A stretch of 64,000 bases of DNA from Verrucomicrobiota bacterium. Lineage in GTDB: Bacteria; Verrucomicrobiota; Verrucomicrobiia; Opitutales; Opitutaceae. The DNA lies in contig VHCI01000004.1 in the NCBI GenBank assembly GCA_016871775.1, positions 1-64,000 on the forward strand, given 5' to 3'. The position numbers and the translations under genes are program-made. How positions within the stretch are numbered: position 1 is the stretch's first letter; each line of letters begins with the position of its first letter. Under the pieces are notes generated by a model. It worked only from the letters and a program-made list of their open reading frames with translations. It did not search any database and was not told the DNA's origin. This document shows, piece by piece, positions 47,930-55,841 of the stretch.

Positions 47930-49876
47930 ATGATGATCCCCGATCGCCTCGCGGCCGCCGTGCAGTCCGGCCGCCTGCTCTCCAGCGCCGCCGACAACGT
48001 CCGTTCGTTCCTGCAGGCCGGGTTGCCGGAGTGGGCGCGGGCGAGCATCCGGGAACTGGTCGACGCGGAGGCGTGGTCGGAGCTGAACGACCGCTTTTAC
48101 CGTTTCCTCGAGTTCGGCACGGGCGGGATGCGCGGGCGCACCATCGGAGTCCGCCCCACCGCGGCGGAGCTGGGCGGAAATCCGGGCGGCTCGCCGGCCC
48201 ACGCCGCCGTGGGCAGCAACGTCCTCAACGACTTCACGCTGGTGCGGGCCACCATCGGGCTCCATCGCTACGCGGTGCGCCACCTTGCGGCCACCGGCCA
48301 GCGCGGCCCCGCGCGGCTCGTGGTCGCGCACGACGTCCGGCACTTTTCCCGCCACTTTTCGAACCTCGCCGCGGCGACCTGGATCTGCCTCGGCGGCGAG
48401 GCGTGGGTCTTCGACGGCCCCCGCCCCACGCCCCAGCTCAGCTTCTCCGTTCGCTGGTTGCGCGCGCACGCGGGCGTGGTCATCACCGCCAGCCACAACC
48501 CGCCCCACGACAACGGCTTCAAGGCCTACTTCGAAGACGGCGGCCAGGTCGTGCCGCCGCACGACGCGGGCATCGTGGCCGAGGTGAACGCCGTCCCGCT
48601 CGGTGCCCTGGCCGCCTACCTCGATCCGTCCTGCCCTGGCGTGCACGTCCTCGGCGTCGAGGCGGATGCGGCCTACCGTGCGGTCGCCGCGCGGGCCGTG
48701 CTGGATCCCGCCGTGTGCGCCCGAGCCGGGCTGAAGGTGGTGTTCACCAACATCCACGGGACTGGCGCGGTCCACTCCGTGCCGCTGCTGGAGGCGGCGG
48801 GGTGCAGCGTGACGCCGGTGCTGGAGCAGCTGGCGCCCGACGCGGGATTCCCGACCGTGAAGTCGCCGAACCCGGAGAACGCCGAAGCGCTGGCGCGGGG
48901 CGTGGCGCTGGCCCGGGCGAACGGCGCGGACGTCGTGCTGGCGACCGATCCGGATTGCGACCGGATGGGCTGCGCGGTGCGCAACCGCGCCGGCGACCTC
49001 GAACTGCTGACCGGCAACCAGATTGGCGCCCTGCTCACGGAGTACCGTTTGGTGAAGTACAAGGAGCTCGGGCTGCTGCCCGCGGCCGGCACGTCCCGCG
49101 CGGCGACGATCAAGACCTTCGTGACCACGCGGTTGCAGGACGCGATCGGTGAGGGCCACGGGGTTAAGGTCATCAACACGCTCACCGGCTTCAAGTGGAT
49201 CGCCGCCAAGCTCCGACGTTACGAGGACCAGCTGCGCCGGGCCCTCGGCCCCGGCTTTGACTACGAGTCGGCGGACCTCCCCACGCGGGCGCGGCTGCTG
49301 CAGGAGCATTCCACCTTCTACGTTTTCGGCACCGAGGAGAGCTATGGCTACCTCCCGAACGACTACGTGCGCGACAAGGATGGCAACTCCGCCTGCCTGA
49401 TGCTCGCCGAGCTCTGCGGGTGGGTGAAGGCCCGCGGCCTGACGGTGCCCGAGTACCTCGACGAGTTGTTCCTCCGTTACGGGTTCTACCTCGAGGGCGT
49501 GATCAATCTCTACTACGAGGGCGCCTCGGGCAACGCGCGGATCCGCCGCATCCTCGAGAGCTACCGCAGCCACTCGCCCGCCGCGTTCGGCGATGTGCCC
49601 GTGACCCGGTTCCAGGACTTCGGCCGCGAACGGATCGTCGATGCCGACGGGGAGGTGATCCCGGCGCAGGACTTGTATGTGGTGACGTTGGGCAACGGCT
49701 ACTCCTTCGCCGCCCGCGGGTCCGGCACCGAGCCGAAGATGAAGTTTTACCTCTTCGCTCAGGAACGCGTGGCTGCCGCTGCGGATCTCCCCGCGACCAA
49801 GGCGCGGGTGCGCGCGACCCTCGGCGAGCTCAGCCGGCGGATCGAGGCGGACGCGCGCGCGCGCGCCGAGGGCTGA
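47930..49876 (+). CDS. Phosphohexomutase (phosphoglucomutase/phosphomannomutase, PGM2-like)
   Basis: 648 residues from ATG 47930 (a second ATG follows at once; cgggag upstream). FLEFGTGGMRGRTIGVRPT is the N-terminal signature of the long PGM2-type branch. The phosphoserine loop is ITASHNPPHDNGFKAYF, the magnesium loop ATDPDCDRMGCAV, the sugar-binding loop FGTEESYGYLP and the phosphate-binding loop AARGSGTEPKMKFY: all four are intact. It interconverts hexose 1- and 6-phosphates, supplying the UDP-sugar pyrophosphorylase upstream. Followed with a 2-base gap by the TIM-barrel gene. Confidence 0.92.
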   Translation: MMIPDRLAAAVQSGRLLSSAADNVRSFLQAGLPEWARASIRELVDAEAWSELNDRFYRFLEFGTGGMRGRTIGVRPTAAELGGNPGGSPAHAAVGSNVLNDFTLVRATIGLHRYAVRHLAATGQRGPARLVVAHDVRHFSRHFSNLAAATWICLGGEAWVFDGPRPTPQLSFSVRWLRAHAGVVITASHNPPHDNGFKAYFEDGGQVVPPHDAGIVAEVNAVPLGALAAYLDPSCPGVHVLGVEADAAYRAVAARAVLDPAVCARAGLKVVFTNIHGTGAVHSVPLLEAAGCSVTPVLEQLAPDAGFPTVKSPNPENAEALARGVALARANGADVVLATDPDCDRMGCAVRNRAGDLELLTGNQIGALLTEYRLVKYKELGLLPAAGTSRAATIKTFVTTRLQDAIGEGHGVKVINTLTGFKWIAAKLRRYEDQLRRALGPGFDYESADLPTRARLLQEHSTFYVFGTEESYGYLPNDYVRDKDGNSACLMLAELCGWVKARGLTVPEYLDELFLRYGFYLEGVINLYYEGASGNARIRRILESYRSHSPAAFGDVPVTRFQDFGRERIVDADGEVIPAQDLYVVTLGNGYSFAARGSGTEPKMKFYLFAQERVAAAADLPATKARVRATLGELSRRIEADARARAEG

Positions 49877-49878
49877 CG

Positions 49879-50694
49879 ATGCGCGCCGCGATCACGGTCA
49901 CGCTGGCCCCCGAGACGCGGTCCGGCCCCTTTGTGTTCTCCGCCGGCCTGGCTGATGCGTTCGCGCGGGCGGCGGGACTGGGGTTCGACGCAGTGGAAAT
50001 CTTTCCGGCCTCCGCGGAGGAGACGCCGGCGGGCGAGATCGAGCGCCTGAGCGCGGCCCACGGCCTGCGGATCGCGGCGTTCGGGACGGGCGCCGGTTGG
50101 GTCCGCCACGGCCTGCGGCTCACCGACCCGGATCCGGCCGCGCGCCGGCGGGCGGTGGAGTTCATTGGGCGCATCATCGCGTTGGGCGCCCGCTTTGGCG
50201 CGCCCGCGATCATCGGCTCGATGCAGGGCCGGGCCGATCCCGGCATGGCCCCCGATACTGCCCTCGGCCGGTTGGCCGAGGGCCTGGTGGAACTGGGTGA
50301 CCGCGCCCAGTCCGCGGGCGTGCCGCTGCTGCTCGAGCCGCTCAACCGTTACGAGACTAACCTCTGCAATTCCCTCGGCGCGGCCGCGGCCCTGCTGGAG
50401 CGGGCTGGTTCCCCCGCGGTGCGCCTGCTCGCTGACCTGTTTCATATGAACATCGAAGAGACGGATCCCGCCGCGGCCCTGCGCGCCGTCGGATCCCGCC
50501 TCGGGCACGTGCATTTTGCCGACTCCAACCGGCGGGCCCCCGGTTTCGGGCATACCGACTTCCGCCCGGTCATCGCGGTGCTCCGGGAACTCGGTTATGC
50601 CGGGTACCTCTCCGCCGAGGTGTTCGCGTGGCCGGACCCGGAGGCGGCCGCACGCCAAGTCATCACTCGCTTCCGCGCCCTCACCGCCCCCTGA
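49879..50694 (+). CDS. TIM-barrel sugar phosphate isomerase/epimerase family protein
   Basis: 271 residues from ATG 49879, two bases after the mutase stop. The xylose-isomerase-like TIM barrel fold is indicated by GFDAVEIFPAS, VEFIGRIIALGARFGAPAIIGSMQG, PLLLEPLNRYETNLCNS with the metal-binding Glu, LLADLFHMNIEE, LGHVHFADSNRRAPGFGHTDF and GYLSAEVF. It resembles D-psicose/L-ribulose 3-epimerase and hydroxypyruvate isomerase relatives, so it probably isomerises or epimerises a ketose or hydroxy-acid in the cytoplasm with a divalent metal. It is followed by RbsD/FucU and dehydrogenase genes, suggesting a small sugar catabolic set. Confidence 0.88.
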   Translation: MRAAITVTLAPETRSGPFVFSAGLADAFARAAGLGFDAVEIFPASAEETPAGEIERLSAAHGLRIAAFGTGAGWVRHGLRLTDPDPAARRRAVEFIGRIIALGARFGAPAIIGSMQGRADPGMAPDTALGRLAEGLVELGDRAQSAGVPLLLEPLNRYETNLCNSLGAAAALLERAGSPAVRLLADLFHMNIEETDPAAALRAVGSRLGHVHFADSNRRAPGFGHTDFRPVIAVLRELGYAGYLSAEVFAWPDPEAAARQVITRFRALTAP

Positions 50695-50700
50695 CTCCCA

Positions 50701-51147
50701 ATGCTCAAACACATCCTGATCCACCCCAAGATCAACGAGGTCCTCGGCCGCGCCGGGCACCATGCGCGGATCCTCATCGCCGACGGCAACTATCCCGCCT
50801 CCACCAAGCGGGGGCCGCACGCCGAGGTCGTCTGCCTTAACCTCTCGCCCGGGGTGGTGACCGTGGCCCAGGCCCTGCACGCCGTCCTTAGCGCGATCCC
50901 GATCGACGAGATCAACACGATGGGCATCCCGGCCGATGACCCTTACGCGGCCTTCGGCGAGCCCAAAGCGTGGCCGGAATTCCGGGCGCTGGCCAGCGCG
51001 GCCGGCGTGAAGGCGCCGCTCACGCCCATCTCGAAATGGGACTTCTATCGCGCGGTCGAATCCCCGGATCACGTCCTGACCATCCAGACGGCCGACCAGG
51101 CCCTCTGGGCGAACGTCCTGCTCACGGTCGGCGTCCGCACGCCCTGA
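50701..51147 (+). CDS. RbsD/FucU family sugar mutarotase
   Basis: 148 residues. MLKHILIHPKINEVLGRAGHHARILIADGNYPASTKRGPHAEVVCLNLSPG is typical of the family: the catalytic His in AGHH and the Asp in IADGNYP are present, and the C-terminus SKWDFYRAVESPDHVLTIQTADQALWANVLLTVGV holds the rest of the pocket. The family equilibrates anomers of fucose (FucU) or ribose (RbsD). The FYRAVESPDHVLTIQTADQ form looks more like FucU. Seven bases after the TIM-barrel gene and five before the dehydrogenase, so clearly one operon. Confidence 0.9.
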   Translation: MLKHILIHPKINEVLGRAGHHARILIADGNYPASTKRGPHAEVVCLNLSPGVVTVAQALHAVLSAIPIDEINTMGIPADDPYAAFGEPKAWPEFRALASAAGVKAPLTPISKWDFYRAVESPDHVLTIQTADQALWANVLLTVGVRTP

Positions 51148-51151
51148 ACTG

Positions 51152-52189
51152 ATGCAGGCGCTCGAGTTGACTCGTCCCGGCTCGTTCCGCGTCGCCGAGG
51201 TGGCCGCGCCCGGTGCCCCCGGTCCCGGAGAGGCGCTGCTGCGGGTGCACTGGGTCGGCATCTGTGGCACCGACCTCGCCGGCTACCTCGGCAAGATGCC
51301 GTTCTTCAGCTACCCGCGGATTCCGGGCCACGAGCTCGGGGTCGAGGTGCTGGCCGTCGGCGAGGGCGTCACCAACGTCCGCCGCGGGGATCGTTGCGCC
51401 GTCGAGCCGTACCTGAACTGCGGCCGGTGCTACGCCTGCCGGCGGGGGCACACGAACTGCTGCGAGCACAACCGCACCTTGGGCGTGATGTGCGATGGCG
51501 GCCTGTGCGAGCGCATCATCCTGCCCGCGGCCAAGCTGCATCCCTCGGCGCGGCTGTCGTTCGAGCAGCTCGCGCTGGTGGAAACGCTCGCGATCGGCTG
51601 CCACGCCGTGGACCGCGGCGCGCCGGCGGCGGGGGAACAGATCCTTGTGGTGGGCGCGGGGCCGATCGGCCTTAGCGCGATCGTGTTCGCCCGCCTCTCC
51701 GGCGTGCGGACCTTCGTGATGGACGTTAACGCGGAGCGCCTCGCGTTTGTCCGGGACGTGATGGGCGTGCCGGACACCCTGCAGGTCACTGGTGCTGAGG
51801 CCGATTTGGCGGCGCTACGGGAGGCCACCGCTGGGCGCCTCGCGGACGCGGTGATCGACGCGACCGGCAACCCCGCCTCGATGGGGCGCGCGCTCCAGTT
51901 CTGCTCCTTCCGCGGACGCCTAGTCTATGTGGGCATCACGGCATCAGAGATCACGTTCCCGCACGCACCAGTGCTGCACCGGCGCGAGCTCGACCTCCGG
52001 GCTAGCCGGAATGCCCTGCCTGGCGATTTCCGGCGGATCATCCGGCTGATTGAGGAGGGGGCGATCGACACGCGTCCGTGGATCACCCACACTTCGGACT
52101 TCGCCGGCTTGCCCGCCGTCTTCCCAGCGTGGACCCGCCCGGAGACGCGGGTGATCAAGGCGATGGTCGCGGTGCCGGCTTCGGCTTGA
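51152..52189 (+). CDS. Zinc-binding medium-chain alcohol dehydrogenase
   Basis: 345 residues. The catalytic zinc ligands are in VGICGTDLAGYLG and PGHELGVEVL; the structural zinc site is CGRCYACRRGHTNCC with four Cys. The Rossmann motif is VVGAGPIGLSAIVFARLSG. It resembles the sorbitol/threonine/fucose dehydrogenase branch and oxidises a sugar or polyol with NAD(P). Encoded right after an RbsD/FucU mutarotase, so L-fucose or a similar aldose is a candidate substrate, as inference from context. Start ATG 51152; the ribosome-binding site is not evident. Confidence 0.9.
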   Translation: MQALELTRPGSFRVAEVAAPGAPGPGEALLRVHWVGICGTDLAGYLGKMPFFSYPRIPGHELGVEVLAVGEGVTNVRRGDRCAVEPYLNCGRCYACRRGHTNCCEHNRTLGVMCDGGLCERIILPAAKLHPSARLSFEQLALVETLAIGCHAVDRGAPAAGEQILVVGAGPIGLSAIVFARLSGVRTFVMDVNAERLAFVRDVMGVPDTLQVTGAEADLAALREATAGRLADAVIDATGNPASMGRALQFCSFRGRLVYVGITASEITFPHAPVLHRRELDLRASRNALPGDFRRIIRLIEEGAIDTRPWITHTSDFAGLPAVFPAWTRPETRVIKAMVAVPASA

Positions 52190-52200
52190 GCTTTCCCCCG

Positions 52201-53292
52201 ATGCGTTTTCCATACCGATTTCTCCTGCTCGGTGCCCTCCCGTTGACCGGAAGCGCCGAGTGGACGGTGGTGAACATCGCCGGCACCGGCGTGCGTGGCT
52301 TCGGGGGCGATGGCGGCCCGGCCGCGACCGCGGTGCTCAATGATCCCTTCGGAATGGCTCGCGCTCCCGACGGCTCCCTCTGGTTCTGCGAGTACGGCGG
52401 GCATCGCCTCCGCCGCATCGCGCCCGACGGCAAGATCACCACGGTTGCCGGAACCGGGGAACGCGGTTTCGTCGGTGACGGTGGCTCAGCGCTCGCGGCC
52501 CGCCTCGATAAACCCCACGAGCTGCGGTTCGACGCGGCCGGGGACTGTTACTTCACGGATATGGCTAACCACGTCATCCGGCGGATCGAACGGCGCACCG
52601 GGCTAATCTCCACGGTGGCGGGGACGGGTGGCAAACGGGGTTACGCGGGTGACGGTGGACCCGCGACAGCCGCCCTGCTCGGCCAGCCGCACAGCTTGCA
52701 GTTCGGCCCCGACGGGCACCTTTACCTGTGCGACACGGGCAACCATGTGGTCCGTCGCGTGGAAGCCCGCACCGGGATCATCACTACGGTCGCCGGCACC
52801 GGGGTTGCCGGGCCGACCCCCGACGGGGCGCTGCTCGCGGGCACGCCCCTCCGGGGACCGCGGGCGATCGACTTCGACGCGCAGGGGCGGCTCTGGCTGG
52901 CCACGCGCGAGGGCAACCAGGTGTTCCGCCTCGATCTGGCGGCGGGTCGCATCCATCACGTTGCTGGCACGGGCCGGCCCGGGTTCACTGGGAACGGCGG
53001 ACCCGCCCGGGAGGCCACGCTCAGCGGCCCGAAGGGGCTCGCGCTCGACCGGGAGGGCAATGTCTGGCTCGCGGATACGGAGAGCCACACCATCCGGCGC
53101 ATCACGCCTGGTGGCATCCTCGAGCTCATCGCCGGAACTGGCCGGAAGGGCGACGGCCCGCCCGGACCTGGCACCGCCTGCGCGTTGGCGAGGCCCCACG
53201 GGCTTTTCATTGAGGCGGACGGTTCCGTCCTCGTCGGGGACAGCGAGACCCATCGCCTACGCCGGCTGCTTCCGCCGCCCAACGCCCGCTGA
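52201..53292 (+). CDS. Secreted NHL-repeat beta-propeller protein
   Basis: 363 residues from ATG 52201. A signal peptide (RFLLLGALPLTGSAEW) is followed by repeated NHL-type units: the phrase AGTG-x-x-GF-x-GDGGPA recurs about every 50-55 residues (AGTGVRGFGGDGGPA, AGTGERGFVGDGGSA, AGTGGKRGYAGDGGPA, AGTGRPGFTGNGGPA), alternating with units such as GNHVVRRVE and ESHTIRRI. This gives a six-bladed propeller as in related secreted proteins. It has no catalytic motif and may bind sugar or protein in the periplasm. It closes the plus-strand operon 11 bases after the dehydrogenase. Confidence 0.87.
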   Translation: MRFPYRFLLLGALPLTGSAEWTVVNIAGTGVRGFGGDGGPAATAVLNDPFGMARAPDGSLWFCEYGGHRLRRIAPDGKITTVAGTGERGFVGDGGSALAARLDKPHELRFDAAGDCYFTDMANHVIRRIERRTGLISTVAGTGGKRGYAGDGGPATAALLGQPHSLQFGPDGHLYLCDTGNHVVRRVEARTGIITTVAGTGVAGPTPDGALLAGTPLRGPRAIDFDAQGRLWLATREGNQVFRLDLAAGRIHHVAGTGRPGFTGNGGPAREATLSGPKGLALDREGNVWLADTESHTIRRITPGGILELIAGTGRKGDGPPGPGTACALARPHGLFIEADGSVLVGDSETHRLRRLLPPPNAR

Positions 53293-53316
53293 CTCCTCGT
53301 ACCGTTCGCCTGGCGC

Positions 53317-54000
53317 TCAGGGCGTGGGCGTGCGCGGGTAGGGTTCGTAACGCGAGAACGTGACCTGCAGGTCGGCGTCCAGCGACTTGAACCAGTAGGC
53401 GTCGCCGCGGACCGAGGTTTGCACGGCTTGGGGCAGGCTGGGTTTCTCCCCGGCGGGCAGGCTGAATGTCAGTCGCGTGCGCAGCTTGGAGATATGGATG
53501 CCGCGGGCGGGGCGGAACGGGGCTTCATTCTCCAGCGTGATCGCCTCAATGGTGCGCGTGGGCCGGTGCACCACGACGGTGGCGTGGAGAAAATCGGCCG
53601 TCCGGTCGCCGGCCTCCGCGGGCCGCAGGCGGCAGCGGTAGGTGGCGCGCGCGTCCGCTTCGGCGACCACCTCTGCCTCCGCGGGGTCAATCTGTTCGGC
53701 GAGTCGCGGCGCGGTGCCGCCGCGGGAGCGTCGGGAGCGGGTCCCGCGGTACTCCGCGAGTTCCGCCGGGGAGGGGGGGCGGCCGTCCTTCCGCAGCAGG
53801 CTCCAGCGGCCGAAGTCCGGCCGCGTGGCGTCGTGCCGTTCCTCAGTCGAGCGCTGCCCGTCGGAAGTTGTCTGCACGTAGGACCAGTCTGGGGGGACCT
53901 CTGAGCGGAAACCGCGCAGCGCCGCGACGAGGTCTGGGTCGGCGGCGGCCGCGAGGGCCGCGGGCGGGAGCAGGAACAGGAGGAGGGGAAGGGCGCGCAC
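53317..54000 (-). CDS. Secreted protein of unknown function
   Basis: 227 residues from GTG 54000, two bases after the stop of the Gre-type gene; a TTG at 54006 overlapping that stop (TTGA) is an alternative start. A signal peptide (ALPLLLFLLPPAALAAAADP) precedes a region I cannot assign: VPPDWSYVQTTSDGQRSTEERHD, then FLHATVVVHRPTRTIEAITLENEAPFRPARGIHISKLRTRLTFSL and DAYWFKSLDADLQVTFSRYEPY, which reads like a beta-sheet rich periplasmic protein. Convergent with the NHL gene. Coding is supported by the signal peptide and tight spacing; no function is claimed. Confidence 0.7.
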   Translation of the reverse strand: MRALPLLLFLLPPAALAAAADPDLVAALRGFRSEVPPDWSYVQTTSDGQRSTEERHDATRPDFGRWSLLRKDGRPPSPAELAEYRGTRSRRSRGGTAPRLAEQIDPAEAEVVAEADARATYRCRLRPAEAGDRTADFLHATVVVHRPTRTIEAITLENEAPFRPARGIHISKLRTRLTFSLPAGEKPSLPQAVQTSVRGDAYWFKSLDADLQVTFSRYEPYPRTPTP

Positions 54001-54002
54001 GT

Positions 54003-54488
54003 TCAAGCGATGGCCGTGATGCGCGCGCGGATCGGCCGGCCGCCGCGGGGCGTCACCACCTCGTCGCCCACGCGGCGACCGAGCATCTGGCGTCCGAGCG
54101 GGGACTGCGGCGTCAACACCATCACCTCGCCCGCGGCGGTCGCCACCGTCAGGCCGCCGGCGCGCGGACCGAGGAAGTAGCGCGAGGGAGTGCCGCCGGA
54201 ATCCAGCGTGACGAGTGCGCCGAGCGCCGCGGAGTCCGCCGCAGAAAAGGAGGGCAGGGGGAGCGCGGCGAACAGGCCGATGGCCTCGGCGGCCTCCCGG
54301 ACCTGGCGGGACTGGCCCTCGGCGAGGTAGGCGGCCTCCTGGCTGTGCGTGTCCCACTTATTCTCCGGTCGGCTTTCCTCGCTGGTCGCCTCCTCGCGGG
54401 CGTCCGCGGCGGCCAGGGCCTGCCGCGCCTGCTCCTCCAGGAGCGCGGCCAGGATGGCGTCGCGCAGCGCATGTTTGTCGATGGGCAT
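54003..54488 (-). CDS. GreA/GreB-type transcription elongation factor family protein
   Basis: 161 residues from ATG 54488. The N-terminal helical hairpin is short (HALRDAILAALLEEQARQALAAADAREEATSEESRPENKWDTHSQEAAYLAEGQSRQVREAAEAI), followed by an FKBP-like C-terminal domain (ALVTLDSGGTPSRYFLGPRAGGLTV, VLTPQSPLGRQMLGRRVGDEVVTPRGGRPIRARITAIA) where LGRQMLGRRVGD is the Gre/Rnk signature. It likely binds RNA polymerase in the secondary channel. Database entries of this subgroup are often mislabelled 3-oxoacyl-ACP synthase. A strong hairpin with a T6 run lies immediately upstream of the start. Confidence 0.8.
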   Translation of the reverse strand: MPIDKHALRDAILAALLEEQARQALAAADAREEATSEESRPENKWDTHSQEAAYLAEGQSRQVREAAEAIGLFAALPLPSFSAADSAALGALVTLDSGGTPSRYFLGPRAGGLTVATAAGEVMVLTPQSPLGRQMLGRRVGDEVVTPRGGRPIRARITAIA

Positions 54489-54489
54489 T

Positions 54490-54519
54490 AAAAAATCCCG
54501 GGCCGGGAAGGCCCGGGAT
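54490..54519 (-). terminator. Rho-independent terminator (minus strand) between hpf and the Gre-type gene
   Basis: On the minus strand the sequence is atcccgggcc-ttccc-ggcccgggat followed by T5-6 and then the start codon of the Gre-type gene two bases later. A ten-pair stem with a five-base loop and T-run is the strongest terminator-like structure in the window. It would end the hpf transcript. Its overlap with the leader of the next gene is unusual and could instead act as an attenuator. Confidence 0.8.
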
Positions 54520-54580
54520 GCAGGATGTCCGTGGGGCAACCCGGAAAGGCGCTGCGAGGGCGCCTTCGGGGCGGACGGCC

Positions 54581-54955
54581 TCAGGCGTGGGCCTTGGGCA
54601 ACTCGACGCCCAGCTCGGTGGCGTGCGGGTGGTTGCGCTTCACCCGCAGGAGCTGGTGACGGCGCTGGAGCATCCGGTCGAGCTTGTCGACCAGAAGCGT
54701 GACCGCCTTGTGGCACTCGTCCGCCTCGACGGCGGCGTTCATATCGGGCCCGTGGATCTGGATATGTCCCTTGGCGGTGAATTGCATCCCCGTGGCGGGG
54801 CTGCGGTCGCAGGCGAGTTCCACCCGGATCCGGATGATCCGCTCGTCGTGACGAAATAATCGCGCCGTCTTCTCGTGCACGAATTCCTTGAGGGAGGGGG
54901 TGAGCTCGAGATGAATGCCGGAGACGATGACTTCGTGGTGGTTTTGGCTGTTCAT
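54581..54955 (-). CDS. hpf: Ribosome hibernation-promoting factor, HPF/YfiA family
   Basis: 124 residues from ATG 54955. VIVSGIHLELTPSLKEFVHEKTARLFRHDERIIRIRVELACDR and FTAKGHIQIHGPDMNAAVEADECHKAVTLLVDKLDRMLQRRHQ follow the beta-alpha-beta-alpha pattern of the family, which binds the 30S decoding region and stores ribosomes when growth slows. It is the short form, with a 20-residue tail but no long-HPF C-terminal domain. A strong terminator sits 62 bases after the stop, and its promoter must lie in the 73 bases shared with the divergent SDR gene. Confidence 0.9.
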   Translation of the reverse strand: MNSQNHHEVIVSGIHLELTPSLKEFVHEKTARLFRHDERIIRIRVELACDRSPATGMQFTAKGHIQIHGPDMNAAVEADECHKAVTLLVDKLDRMLQRRHQLLRVKRNHPHATELGVELPKAHA

Positions 54956-55028
54956 AATGCTGCGTTTGGTTTCGTGTGCGCGGCCGCCAGCCGGAGGCCG
55001 GAGCCGCGGAAATTGATCAACTTCACCA

Positions 55029-55841
55029 ATGTCCCTGGACGACCCGATCCTGACTGATCTTGCGGCCGGGGTCGTCACGGGAGGCTCCTCCGGTCTGGGG
55101 GAAGCATTCATTCGTCTACTGGGGAGCTTGGGCACGGCGGTCCCGGTTTGCAACCTCTCCCGGCGTCGTTGCGCGGAAAAAATCGGGGCCAATTTCCAGC
55201 CGCCGCTGCATCACGTCTCCTGCGATCTCGCGGATCCTGCGGCGCTCGCGCGGGCGGCGGGCGCCGTCACCGCGTGGCTGGAGACCTTGCCGGCGGGTCC
55301 GGTGCTGCTGGTGAACAACGCCGGGCTGGGCGCCTTCGGGCGCTTCCCGGGCGATGATCCCGCGCGGCAACTGGCGATCGTCGACGTGAACTTGCGCGCG
55401 GTCGTCGACCTCACCGCGCGGCTGCTGCCGGTGTTGCGGACCCGCGGCGGCGGCATCCTGAACGTAGCCTCGGTCGTCGCGTATCAACCGACCCCGTACG
55501 CCGCGACCTACGGGGCGAGCAAGGCCTTCCTGCTCAGCTGGTCGCTGGCGTTGCGCGAGGAGCTCAGGGGTTCCGGTCTGCGGGTGACCGCCTGCTGCCC
55601 TGGCACCACCGCCACGGGGTTTTTCGACGCCGCCGGCCTAGGCCGGTTGCCCGGAGCGGCGATGGGGGCGGAGGAGGTGGCGCGCTTCGCCCTGCGAGCG
55701 TGGGCGCGGGACCGTCCTCACGCCGTGCCCGGCCTTCGCAATCGGGTTCTGACTTGGGCGGGCAGCTGCCTGCCCCGCACCGCCGCCGCCCGCGTGGCCG
55801 GCCTCGTCCTGCGGCGCCGGGCCGGGCCGGCGTTGCCGTGA
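55029..55841 (+). CDS. Short-chain dehydrogenase/reductase
   Basis: 270 residues from ATG 55029. The cofactor motif is GVVTGGSSGLGEAF (about 14-27), the NNAG motif LLVNNAGLGAFG, the catalytic Ser lies in NVASVVAYQ and the Tyr/Lys pair is YGASKAF. Classical SDR fold; NADP preference is suggested by the SRRR after the second strand. It resembles the DltE/YqjQ-type SDRs with a C-terminal segment that may contact the membrane. Substrate unknown. Its stop overlaps the start of the pseudouridine synthase by four bases. Confidence 0.88.
   Translation: MSLDDPILTDLAAGVVTGGSSGLGEAFIRLLGSLGTAVPVCNLSRRRCAEKIGANFQPPLHHVSCDLADPAALARAAGAVTAWLETLPAGPVLLVNNAGLGAFGRFPGDDPARQLAIVDVNLRAVVDLTARLLPVLRTRGGGILNVASVVAYQPTPYAATYGASKAFLLSWSLALREELRGSGLRVTACCPGTTATGFFDAAGLGRLPGAAMGAEEVARFALRAWARDRPHAVPGLRNRVLTWAGSCLPRTAAARVAGLVLRRRAGPALP

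Noticed and set aside
47894-49573. 559-residue minus-strand ORF, and 49759-51270 next to it
   Set aside because: Antisense of the phosphohexomutase and the following operon; composition is typical of a GC-rich shadow.
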